Source: Schizochytrium sp. TIO01 (taxonomy: Eukaryota > Sar > Bigyra > Thraustochytrida > Thraustochytriidae). Taken from it: a stretch of 64,000 bases of DNA. The notes beneath the pieces were generated by a model. It made no database searches, was not told where the DNA came from, and saw nothing but the letters and a program-made list of their open reading frames with translations. The position numbers and the translations under genes were made by a program. This document shows, piece after piece, positions 43,694-54,600 of the stretch; positions within the stretch are counted from its first letter, which is position 1; every line of letters begins with the position of its first letter. The DNA lies in the NCBI GenBank assembly GCA_004764695.1, contig SMSO01000034.1:2364501-2428500 (forward strand), read 5' to 3'.

Positions 43694-46494
43694 CGGCTTC
43701 GAAACATGGACGTCATTGCTCTTAAGACAAATATCAACTCACGCACAAGCCTGGCTTTTAGCTAAATGAGGTTATGACTGAGATGTAATTTGTGTTACGT
43801 TTTAATAAACGTGGTTGACTCCTATCGTCCCCCCGTCGAGTAATGTCCCTCTAAACCACCTTTGTTATGTACAAGGTCCCCGTAGTACACTGGGTTTGCC
43901 GAAATATTGTAGCATGTGTTATTTTCATATTCTGAGTTATTATCCAGTATATGATCTTTACTCAAAGTAAAAATATTTAAAGGAATAGTTACTTCAAAGT
44001 GATTCAAGTTGAAGGTCACGGTAGAAGAGAAGAGACATGGACTCTTACTTTCCCTTGCAATGCTTCTAATTTAAAATAATAATTCAAGGAACAAGAGCCC
44101 ATACCTAGGCCAGAAAATAATAAGAGAAGGTATCTGACGACAAGACAACGCATAGTCGATTGATTGTTAAGCAGCTTGGAATAAACTTCTTAATTTATCT
44201 TCCGGCTTTACTCCTGAGCAGCAGCAATGAATGTTATGATAGTCGTATCGTAGGTATGCTTCAAGTCTGCCCTGAAAAAACTTCAGATAGACTGAGAATT
44301 ATTTTAAAACAATAGAAAAACATCCATGGCACTCTATGAGCGTGCTGTACATTTTTGCGTTGCATTCTATTGTGCATTACGACGAAACTTGTACATACTT
44401 TAGATATAAATGGTTGTCCTTAAAGTGAGAACTTTTTTCTGGTTTCTTTTCTTCCAAATCTGTCGAGCACGTGCAGTTGCGTTTTTTTTGTTTTCTTTTG
44501 TTTTAATTTAAAAATTGAAATTAAATATATATATATATATTTATGTATTCCAGCACAAACGGTAGTAGGTACATGGTAAAATACATTTGTCTCACACCAA
44601 TTCGAAACTGAAAGATTGTTCTTGTAGTTCAATCATAACAGGAGTCATGTTTCTCGTCAAGCTTGAAGATGCATGAGACATTGCCAAGGAAGTTCATTCG
44701 GATGTCCGGGAAACTCATTTGGGAAACTGGTTCGAAGCGATGACAGCGACTGTGCCTAAAGGGTACTTCTACTTATATTTCCACATGAAAGAGGGATGTC
44801 AGCTATGAAGAACAAAAATTCGCGCGAGTCTTTTCTCGGGAAGGACAACTAGGTGGGTGAGATCTTTGTTTACTGTGTACATAGCTGCATGTGGTACTTC
44901 CGCTGTTAGATCTAACCATCATAATCAAAACGTTCCGCACTATAGCTAGTAGTTGAAAGTTTGTATGATAATGGTTTATATAGCACAATAATGATAATAA
45001 TAATAATATTAATAATGGAAGAAGAAGAAAACTAGTTTCTATTTTATTCTACTTTTCACATTTTCTCTTAAAGTTTGCCCCTTCTTTTCTATTTTCGGTT
45101 TTCTCACGCTGACATCGTCTCAGTTGTGAATGGTTGAATCACACTTGCAGCAAGTCCTGTTCAACCACGATTCGAAAATATAAAGAATATAGTTTAATAC
45201 GAGGGGATACAACTCAAGCTACATTTTCTATGTGCCTTGAATGTCAGCTTCGACATCTCGGTATTAGAGTAAATGCCTTTGTAGATTGCTGGAGCGTACC
45301 CTTGACCGTGTGTACCTCCATATGCAAATTGAAATGATTAGTGTGGGTTTGCACACCAGCTGACTGTTGCGCCGTATTGAAGATAGTAAGCTTTTCGATT
45401 TGGCGTTGACTAACCGACTACGCATCTTTCTTCTTACAAAGACGGATACCCTGTGCCCTCACATAAACTGATGTCTTTGGATCATCTTCATGATGGTGCC
45501 TACATAAAAATTCCAGCTCAGTTGTTTGGGGTATGTTTGCAGTTTTAGAATCCTTGGTATTAGCTGCTTCGGAAAACATTTTCCGAGGCTTCGCATTGTT
45601 TTGTTTTGTTATGTTTTTTTTTTTAGTGAAAGGGAACTGCAAACAAACAAAGAATGCACCAACTTTTACCTGCAAGGTATAATCGATGGTTTTGTTGTGC
45701 ATGTGTCATCTTTCGTTCTCTTCCGTGCGAGAACGTATGTCTTCTGATGGTTTATCTAGAACTGGGGAGAACTGAGTAAATGGCTTTTGCGTTTTCAATA
45801 TCGAGTGTCAAGGTATAGTAATTTCATAAATATGTCACCTTTTAAAAACCTGTGTTGTTGCATATGGGGATCACTTCAACTTTGTTGTTTAAAAATGCCC
45901 TGAGAACCTAAGGCGACCCAACCCATTCATTGTTCTGGCACGGCATAAAACTAATCTTATGTATTGCAAGCAAGTCGAGGCTAGTCTGAATGTAGGCAGC
46001 ACTATAAAATTATCCATCTGAGCACTAAATGGTATTTCTTCCTACAAAATCGTGCACAACATGGGCGCGTGGTTGCTCCCTCTTTCAGGCGTGCATAATT
46101 ATCCGGCCTACCATTATACAGACAAGGGTGCATCTTCAGTTGCAGGCGTGTGCCTAGACTTGGCTCATGCCCATTATGTACAGATGTGCGAGCTCGAAAT
46201 CATCTTTGAACCATCAGGGATGAAGGAGCATGGCCTAGCAGAGAATAGTGTGCTTCGAGAATAACTTATGTCAATTTACCGAGTATAAATGGTGATCTCC
46301 AAAGTATTGAGGAAGGAGAAAAGAAAACAAGAGATTTTACTTCTATATAAAACGCTTACAATTATAACAGTAGGTAGTCTATTCCCTAAGGTAAAATAAG
46401 ACCTGGGCTTGGAGCTTGAGTAGTCGCAGCAAACTAAACAAGCAAACCCGTAACTAGAAATTGCAAGGCGACCAAAACAAAGAAGAGGGTGACC
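43694..46494. other. Intergenic, AT-rich, no gene seen
   Basis: Contains an (AT)9 run near 44524-44541 and (AAT)n near 44990-45015. Short frames such as 46061-46264 lack any recognisable feature. Confidence 0.55.
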
Positions 46495-46971
46495 ATGAAA
46501 ACAATGGCTGTATTGGCAAGCGCTCTGTTCTTATTTTTTGCTCAGCTTACTCAAAGCTATGCAAGCCTGTGCCCATCGCATTGCGAAACATGTGATTATG
46601 TCACAAACACAACATGTCTTACATGCGAGGATGGATATTATGTTAGCAATGGCTTCTGTGCAGTAGATAATGACACGGACACTTCCACTGGAATGGAATC
46701 AACCATCAGAACGGTCATTATAGTTGTGTGTTCATTAGTTGGAGTGATGGTGCTTATTTGCTGTGGTTGTGCATGCGCATATTTAGGAGTCTTTGCATAC
46801 TGTGTCAACAAAGCCGACAATGATGGTACTTTAAAGAACATGAACTTTCAAGCAAGTCATATGGCCGCCTATCCAGGTTCAAACTACCCTAACACACAAA
46901 ACCCTGGCTATCAGAATGAAACTAACCTTACCTCACAAGGTGCGCGCCGTGATTCACACGACATAGCTTAA
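46495..46971 (+). CDS. Small Cys-rich single-pass membrane protein, family member 5 (short tail)
   Basis: ATG 46495 (a second Met at 46504 is also possible) to TAA 46969-46971, about 158 residues. Signal peptide MAVLASALFLFFAQLTQS, then one compact Cys module with CPSHCETC and CLTCEDGYYVSNGFC, the canonical CxxC......CxxC..GY.....C spacing. TM TVIIVVCSLVGVMVLICCGC. The tail has about 55 residues and is Asn/Tyr/Pro-rich (YPGSNYPNTQNPGY), without the PH/GRAM-like domain. The ectodomain and TM place it with the receptor family. The YPxx tail repeats may be interaction motifs. Possibly a decoy or co-receptor form, by inference only. Confidence 0.75.
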   Translation: MKTMAVLASALFLFFAQLTQSYASLCPSHCETCDYVTNTTCLTCEDGYYVSNGFCAVDNDTDTSTGMESTIRTVIIVVCSLVGVMVLICCGCACAYLGVFAYCVNKADNDGTLKNMNFQASHMAAYPGSNYPNTQNPGYQNETNLTSQGARRDSHDIA

Positions 46972-48687
46972 TAACACAAAACTGAAGCAAAACGTATGCC
47001 CAGAAAAATTATGATTCGTAAAGGCTTGTTTACCCCTTGACGCGACTATCATTAGCCCAAGCGAGCGTGCCTTTTTCCTTTTGCTGATTTTTGCACCCCT
47101 TCAAAGTTCTTGAACAGATAAATATATGGTAAATCAATATACATAGAACGTTTCAGCATTTTCTTAATTCTTCCACAGGACTTGATTTTATGATTCGCCC
47201 AAGTTCATACATTACTGCAACTTTGATCTGATATATACTACAGGATTTTGTAAAGACGATCTGCTCATTTGAGTGAAGACAAGGAGAATAAACGTCACAT
47301 GATCATACCTAATATTCCATTAGAAAAATGCTCTTGGGATTTTTTTTTATAAATTCCTATGTAGGCAAGCACTCCACAAGTCTCTCCTTGCAGCACACCT
47401 GAGTTACTCTTAAATACCAGGCCCCTTTTCAACGACAATTCTTTGATAGAAGAGGTTCCCTGCCGTACTGTCTGAACAATGATATTTGAGAAACCATTGT
47501 AAGTCACTATTCCTAAAACACAATAACTTGCTGTAAAATTGAACTTTGACGTTATTAAAGACGCAAGAATCTATGCAAATGTTTCTTTACAGAAAAAGAC
47601 TTTGCCAATTTTCCTTTTAAAAAAAAAAAAAGCTGAGTTGATGGCATATGAACTTCTGAACGAGTCCTTTTTATCGCATACAAGCACGATTATTCAAGGT
47701 AAGAAGCAGTAAATTGCAACTTTTTCAAAAGGGATCCGGAAAATTGCCAGGTCTCAAAGGTAAGTCAGCAGGGCGGTGCAGCCTTCCCTGCCGTTGGATT
47801 TCACCTCTGGCTAAAACTAGGTCGAGTTCAGAGAGCCCCGAGCTACATTCAGGACGAGGTTGCTTGAAACGTGCGTGCAGTCTGGGGCCAATCACTGATA
47901 CCGCACTCCCTCGCTCGTTCGCTGGCCAGATTCGTGCTTACTCAGTCCCCTTCGAATTCGTTGTATTTCACCAATTTAACGCTACAAACATACCTGGCAA
48001 CACAGCATACCAGGACTTCGGTTCTTGGAACCGGTCCCGCTGCCCTAGTGAGCTTGTTTGTGTCTTGCTCATGACGAAGATCGTAATGATCATGGACGGC
48101 CATACTGTTACTAGTACATCATGTCTGATTCCTAGTACCTTTCGCCTACTGCACACGCTAGGAATCCTGTACGTGCCAAGGTGTGTAGGCAGACACGCGC
48201 TGCTCTCCATTTGCCGATACCTGTTGCATAAACAAGAGTCTTACTACTTTGGCTCAATTTATAGCCATCCGTATTTACTTGAGGTTAGCTAGAGTGAAAG
48301 GGTTGTTGAAGGAGCAGTACCTAGGAACCAACGCTGAGTGAGTAGCTAGCTATCTCTCGCTTGGGAAGAAGGTGTCAATTCACTCGCGGAGTAGTAGGTA
48401 GCGCCTAGTACTCGTATAGATTGAACTAAAGGCCAATGCTCTCATGCAGTTAATAGCGGCTATTGCACTTCCCTGAACGTCGGGAGTTCCAAGTTGAAGA
48501 GCGTCTTGCGCTGAGATAGATTAAATTAGAAGCCGAATTGGCTGGAGGCTTTGAGTGTGTAAGGGTTGCGGATATAAGTAGGCATGGTAGACGTGAAGCC
48601 GACAGCCAGCTCGCGTCGATCAAGCAAACCCGAAATAGATCGACTTGTTCACATGACGCTTCTGCGCACAGATTTGGACAAAGATTG
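46972..48687. other. Intergenic; open frames without support
   Basis: A plus frame at 47714-48292 has no ATG-supported start and no domain. No gene is recognised. The right part must hold the promoter of member 6. Confidence 0.45.
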
Positions 48688-49533
48688 ATGGTAGGGGAAA
48701 TGCGATCTAGCTTTGGCGGGCTGCTGAGGGTGCTTATTGCGGGGCTCCTGACAGTCGTTTTGCAAGTACAGGCCAAGTCATGTGGCAGCCTTCAGATAGA
48801 CAATTGCCTCGCGTGTAAATACGATGGTGTTGACGTCCTCGATGAGTGCTGGACATGCCACGCAAGGTACAAGCTTCAAAACAACGCGACGAGCTGTGTA
48901 CGCTTTCACCTGGTCCCAATATATGGCGCCGTGCTCATAACCGTTGGCGTGATCGCGATCATAGCATTTGGCGTTTACTTGAAAATGTACGGATTTCGCT
49001 TTGAGTCTGACCAAACCTGGCTCAAGAAGCGTTTGGAGAATGAAAAGAGCGCCAGTGGCAATGGACTCTTTCTCTACTTTCTTCGTAAGCCAGAAAACAG
49101 CCCGCCAGGCTTTGGAGATGAAGGATTCGAGCGGAACAAGAAAAATAAAGATCGGTGGAAGGCCCCTGCTTTTCGCAGCTATGATATTGGTTTTGTAGCC
49201 TTTCGAGAAGACACGGTGCGAGTTGTTCTGTGCTCTTCACCCGAAAGCAAGGCCAGAAGACGCTGTGATCAGGTTTTCAAATATGAAAAAGTCACCCTGG
49301 TCTCCATGGTGAAACCAAATGGCGACTATGATCCCACTAGAATTCGTATTGGAGATTTGGCTATTGGAGCAGAGGTCAACCGTATCAGCGTGGTCCGCAA
49401 CCGCTTCAAAGAGTACAAGCAGCATGCACTAAGCACCCATGTTGAAGGTCAAGAGGTTGGCCTTCCCACTGCTACTATCGTCCCAGAGGACAACGATCAA
49501 CATTTCTCATTCTCAAACCCAAGTACACATTAG
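48688..49533 (+). CDS. Cys-rich single-pass receptor-like protein, member 6 (divergent)
   Basis: The start is ATG 48688 (or 48700), just before the signal peptide LLRVLIAGLLTVVLQVQA; the upstream extension is non-ATG and hydrophilic. About 281 residues. Ectodomain: CGSLQIDNCLACKYDG, CWTCHARYKLQNNATSC (GY replaced by RY). TM IYGAVLITVGVIAIIAFGVY. The cytoplasmic family domain: WLKKRLENEKSASGNGLFLY, FLRKPENSPP (an insertion of charged residues follows), SYDIGFVAFREDTVRVVLCS, FKYEKVTLVSMV, YDPTRIRIGDLAIG, VNRISVVRNRFKEYKQHA. C-terminal motif LPTATIVPEDN. The terminal helix and PTAxxVPxDN tail are the clearest links to member 3. Codons are more GC-rich than in the neighbouring intergenic DNA. Confidence 0.8.
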   Translation: MVGEMRSSFGGLLRVLIAGLLTVVLQVQAKSCGSLQIDNCLACKYDGVDVLDECWTCHARYKLQNNATSCVRFHLVPIYGAVLITVGVIAIIAFGVYLKMYGFRFESDQTWLKKRLENEKSASGNGLFLYFLRKPENSPPGFGDEGFERNKKNKDRWKAPAFRSYDIGFVAFREDTVRVVLCSSPESKARRRCDQVFKYEKVTLVSMVKPNGDYDPTRIRIGDLAIGAEVNRISVVRNRFKEYKQHALSTHVEGQEVGLPTATIVPEDNDQHFSFSNPSTH

Positions 49534-50407
49534 TGGTAGCGTTCAATTATCATACGTTTGGGCCTTTGCAAATACACTTTGCGTCAGTTGGGGTTTAGCC
49601 TCAGCTTTTCATGTGATCATATTATAATCAAGCAAGTTAATTCAGGTGGCTACGAGTCATCAACTTTGGAATCCTAACTCTACAATGAATACGAAGACTT
49701 TTTCGATATATACTTCAGAATAAAATCTCTATAAATTAACAACTGATTGTGTTCCGGCAGGTTATACCTGCTTAGATTTCTAGCTCGACTGTTTGTGTCC
49801 ACGCAAAGAAATTACGTTCACGTGGCGTGTGCAGCACGTACGACTCATCCAATCGTATCATTTCTTTGCCGAGCATTCTCATTATGTCCCATAGGGACAC
49901 TATGATAAATAATGGTGTGCACTACGAGGCATTTTCTGAGGGCATACACCCCTTCAGTCGTAGTCGTAATTGCTGGTCGAAATTGCATGTAAAGGATGTA
50001 ACTTAGTGCTATTGCCATGACACTTCAAAGCAAAGCTTTGCGGTGACATGCTTTTCTATAATGCTTTTTGGCACCATGGTAGCATTGAGACTTTCAATCT
50101 CTTTCATTTGATTTTAAAAATCCAAGTTTGCCATTAGTTTTGAAGGTACATGTCTGTCGGTGCACACTATGTCACCACCATTATGATGGCCGCCGCGACC
50201 ATGGTAGTCATGATCGTCAAGTCATTCCATTGACAAGGCCAATATTATGACTCTATTCATCAGCCGTACACTTTCAAATTCGCATCCCAATCAAGCAAAC
50301 GATTATTCTCCAAGCAGAGGTTGGTCGTTTTTTATACAGCTTTCAAAGTCTCAGCAGTTCTACAATCAAACGAGTTGACTAAAAGGCAGGGCTTTACATC
50401 TTGCAAG
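49534..50407. other. Intergenic, no gene seen
   Basis: AT-rich separator between members 6 and 7. Confidence 0.55.
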
Positions 50408-50758
50408 ATGAGACACGAGGCCGCCATGAGCTTTTTGAAGGTCTCCATGATCTTAGTTGCCGTGGTAATATTCTTTCTCACGGATATAGTATATGCTATT
50501 GATTGTTCTGGGAAGGACATCACGCATTGCGAAGTCTGCGTTAAAGATGATCAACTATGCCAAGAGTGCAGCTCTGGATACCACCTCAATTTTGATGGAG
50601 ACGATTGCAATGTCCGTGGTGTCACAGAATCCTCGAACACCACAAGTTCTGCTGCTCTTAATGCTACATCACGCATCCTTGTTGGCGTTGGCGCAGCTGC
50701 TTTCGTTATTCTCATTTGTGGGTGCATGATAAGGTGCTGCCGCCATCGTAACAACTAA
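50408..50758 (+). CDS. Small Cys-rich single-pass membrane protein, member 7 (tailless)
   Basis: ATG 50408 (MRHEAAM; a second Met at 50426 is also possible) to TAA 50756-50758, about 116 residues. Signal peptide VSMILVAVVIFFLTDIVYA; Cys module CSGKDITHCEVC and CQECSSGYHLNFDGDDC (exact family spacing); a Ser/Thr/Asn stalk with N-glycosylation sites (NTT, NAT); TM RILVGVGAAAFVILICGC; a six- to eight-residue tail IRCCRHRNN. The cytoplasmic domain is missing altogether, so it cannot signal in the way the long members might. With member 5 it shows that the ectodomain-TM module occurs without the domain. Confidence 0.75.
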   Translation: MRHEAAMSFLKVSMILVAVVIFFLTDIVYAIDCSGKDITHCEVCVKDDQLCQECSSGYHLNFDGDDCNVRGVTESSNTTSSAALNATSRILVGVGAAAFVILICGCMIRCCRHRNN

Positions 50759-51683
50759 GGTGATTTTCCAAGATAACCACTGTCACTTTTATTAACATTT
50801 GAGAAAATCAAGCACATTTATTCAGGCAACCTTTATATCGAAAGCGATTCAACTAAAGGATTTTTAGCTCTTTAATTTAGGCTCCAACAATAAATCTCTT
50901 CAACTATACTTTCTAAGTCCAAACATTCGTGTGTGCTCCAATAAATCCCTAATCACATGGCAGACAAATTCATTCTACTCAACGTCACGTTGCATGTAGA
51001 ACTTGGATACAAGACAAAAAGAGAGATCAAAAGCTTTTGTGCATCTGGTTATTTGCAAGGTTTAAAACGCAGTGAAAATCATCAAACTGCCTCGATGTCC
51101 TCACCTCATTGTGGCTTTAAGTGACTAACAGTGACGAGCGAAGTTTATATTGCGAAAAAAAATAAATCCCGAAGCTGGGCATTTGTTCTGCGGTATTGAG
51201 GAGCACAATACTGTGAATGAATCTAGCAGTGAAAATGGACTATAAAATCTACATGGTGCTTTGGAGATTGTCGCATGAAATGACTGATATCGTTCCTCTG
51301 CTGTACGGATGTAGGAATACACTGCAGCATTTGTCAAACACACAATTGTCCTTTTGGCGGAGTTTATCTTTTGTAATTTATGTGTAACTCAGTCTTCCTT
51401 AAGTAAAGATGAAGATCCGAAACAGTGCTCTGGAGTGTAATGCATCAGTGTTGTCCTTATGTAAAATGCAAATTGTAAAAGCACATGAATAGATATCTTG
51501 GAATTCTAGGACGTCTCTTATGTCATCTTCAATATTCAAGTTGGAACTTTCACAATTAAAGTGCACCATTAGAGAATTGCAGTCAAAATGAAAGAATCTA
51601 ATATGTAAGAAATTGGCTTGATGTTGCCATCTTGCCATTGCATATATAATATGTAATATGTAGATATCGTTAAATATTTCACT
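50759..51683. other. Intergenic between member 7 and the first FAAL gene
   Basis: AT-rich, with the convergent 3' ends of both genes. No further feature seen. Confidence 0.55.
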
Positions 51684-54600
51684 CTACACACAAGAATCTG
51701 GGATTTCGCCAGCATAGGGAATTGAGTCTGATTTAGTGCTGTCTGTATCTGAGCTGTCCGAGGTGGGAAATCGTACAAGTTCTTCGGGACCAACCTCAAC
51801 ATCACCCTTTTCTTTGGAGAATTTTTCGAGAGTGTCACCCTTCTCGCTAGCAGAAATATCCTGTAGTGCAAACCGGCGTGGGTACATGGTGCTGCCTGAG
51901 GTAACAGAGCTGTGTGCTAGACAAATGCTACCTGGGTGAAGCAGAACCTCACAACCAACGTGAGTAGGGCCCACATCAAAGTACCCATTGGTGAACTGAT
52001 GGCCTGTAACAAAGCTATTGCAATCAATAATCGTCTTTTCCTCAACAGTTATCAGTTGATGCTCACGAATGATACCAGATTGAATAATGACGTCGTTTCC
52101 AATGCGTGCTCCCATAAATCGAGCAAATGCATTATAAAATGGTGTACCATGCGTTACAGGCAATAAAAGATTTTCAAAGTACCATGTGTAAAGCTGATAT
52201 GTGCAGTAAAAGCAGAGTTTGCATGGAAGCTCAAGTAGATCAGGCCGAGTTCCAAGGATGGCAAGTGCCATAAGCTTCTGAACAATGATAAGCGATAACA
52301 TTGCAAGAAAGAAGCTTACTGCAATAAGCGAAATTGCAGCGTCTCGCTGCATGCCAGTTTCGTAAAGGACATAGTTTGCAAATTCGTATGCTGGAACCAA
52401 TGAGAAAACAGTTGCTGTAACAAGAACAATCCTCATGAATAGAGTAATGAGCTCATCAAGCGGACTCCACGTGCTCGACTCTGAGTTACCTTCAATTGGG
52501 AAAATGCCTCCTTGAAATTTACGTTGCCCAGATGGGAGTACTTCTCCGGGTTCCAAAATACTGAGACTACCAAGGCTTGAACCACTCTCAATAACAGCTC
52601 CCCGACCGATGACTGCCATCAACCCTAGCTCAGAGTGATCACCAATCGTGATATAGTCGCGTCTTCCATTAGACTCTGGCTCAACAATAATAGGGCTTGA
52701 CATCACAGAGTTGCCCATCCGAATCATATCAGCATTTGACGGGCAGATCCATCTTAATTCGGAAGACACACAACCCTTACCAATTGATGCACCAAGAGCC
52801 CGAGCATAAAACATGATCGACCGGGTCTCACCTAACAAAACAATCCAAGTTGTGTATACAAGTCCGTACAAGTAATCTGACGTCCAGACACGTACACTAT
52901 GTCTTGCACTCACCAATCCTGGTTTTACACGACCCAACAAAACCCACTTCAGCCCAATCGCGACAAGTGACATTGTAAATCCAGTTACAAGATAGGAGGA
53001 AGCCCATGCAATCAATTGGGCATAACGGAAATGCTCAGGATATCCACAATATTCCCAGATGAGCCAGTTCACGAGTGATGCATTAAAGTATAACACTAGA
53101 AGCAAAACCATGATGGTAAATTTTGCAACCAGTTCATATGCAGTCCAACATAGATCGCCACGAGGGCTGATGTCTGGAACATCAGCTAAGCGCTCGCCTT
53201 CACTAAGAACTTGGAGCGGACCAAGTTGAACGCCCCGACCAACAACGCAACCAGGCATTACCACCGACCCAGAACCTAGCTGACAACCAGCATCGAGTGT
53301 CACCCTGCGGAAGCGTAAAGTTCTATTTTGTGTGTCAAAAACCCTGCAAATCACCATACCTTTAACGTTTGCTGCTGCATTGATTTGCAAAAGGTCAAGA
53401 TCTCGTAACGTAGTTTTTACCTTCGCTGTTGGGGAGATTTTGCCGCCAAGCATGATGTAGACAATATTGATCATAGGTGTATTGAGAATCCAACGTCCCA
53501 CAGCAAGCTCCCACATATGTAACATGCGATCAACAAACCACCAACGCATGTGCGCAATCGAATTAATGCGAATTTCACGAGGAGCCCAGCGGCCGAGAAA
53601 AGACCACTTGATAAGAATAGTGAGGATAGTAAAAGAGAGCAGCCAAATTGGGATTACGAAAGGAACAAGTAAACCGAACATCTTGACTGAATTTGTCACA
53701 TTGTAAGATGTCCACGGCTGAGGCAGATTTGATTCATACCGGATGTAGTAGCCATAGTGATATGCTGGAATAATTGCTACTGACATCGTAAAGAAGATTG
53801 CCCATATCCCGATGAATTGTAGAAAGGTGGCAAAAGGCGAAGGCAGTTCTATTGAGTTTGACATAGGAAGCTCGTCTAAAGTGATGCATTGGGTGCGTTT
53901 TATTTCAACTGCCTCTGCAAGTTTGCGAATTGTTCGATGCTTAGCAATAAAGTCTGGGTCCAAAGGCTCGTCAGATTTTGTCAATCGCTCTAGTTCGGAG
54001 GTAATTTTGACCATTGCCATGGAGCTAATTCCAGCATCGAAAAGATCGTCATCGAGTTGTAATGTTGGAGCTTGAATAGAGCGTTTGACGCATTGAAATA
54101 GCCACTCCATTCTTTCTTCAGGAGTATCCCCTACGTCATCTAACGAATCAAGCTCTCCCTCACTTTCTGGCTCTGGGCTTGCAAACATCTCTGGCCAAAT
54201 TTCCCTTCCATAATTTTCACCTAAGAGATTATCGTTCCCGTTTCGGAGATGCTCACGAATCGTATCACAAGTTGCTTGAAGTGAAGTTGGTGCACACTCT
54301 TGTTCTTGCGACGCATAAAGTCGCATGAACGTTTGTACAATGTCACCACTCTGCCCATTTTGCTTCATGCAAGTTGATGCGTGTTCAAGAGCTGTGTCCA
54401 AAGCATTCATGTTCGAAACCATAGTATCGGTGAAGCAGCTAAAGACATGGCTCGTTTGGGATCCAAGTTGTAGAATGAGAGTGTTCACACGAGCAACGTG
54501 AAACTCCCTGAGGGATGTTGACCCCATTACACTCGGAAGCAGGAGCAAGGCTTGCGTAGATAGGTCTTGCGGAAGGTTATTCTGGGGTCGGTAGCATTCC

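Noticed and set aside
47714-48292. 192-codon frame
   Set aside because: No ATG-supported start, signal peptide or family resemblance.
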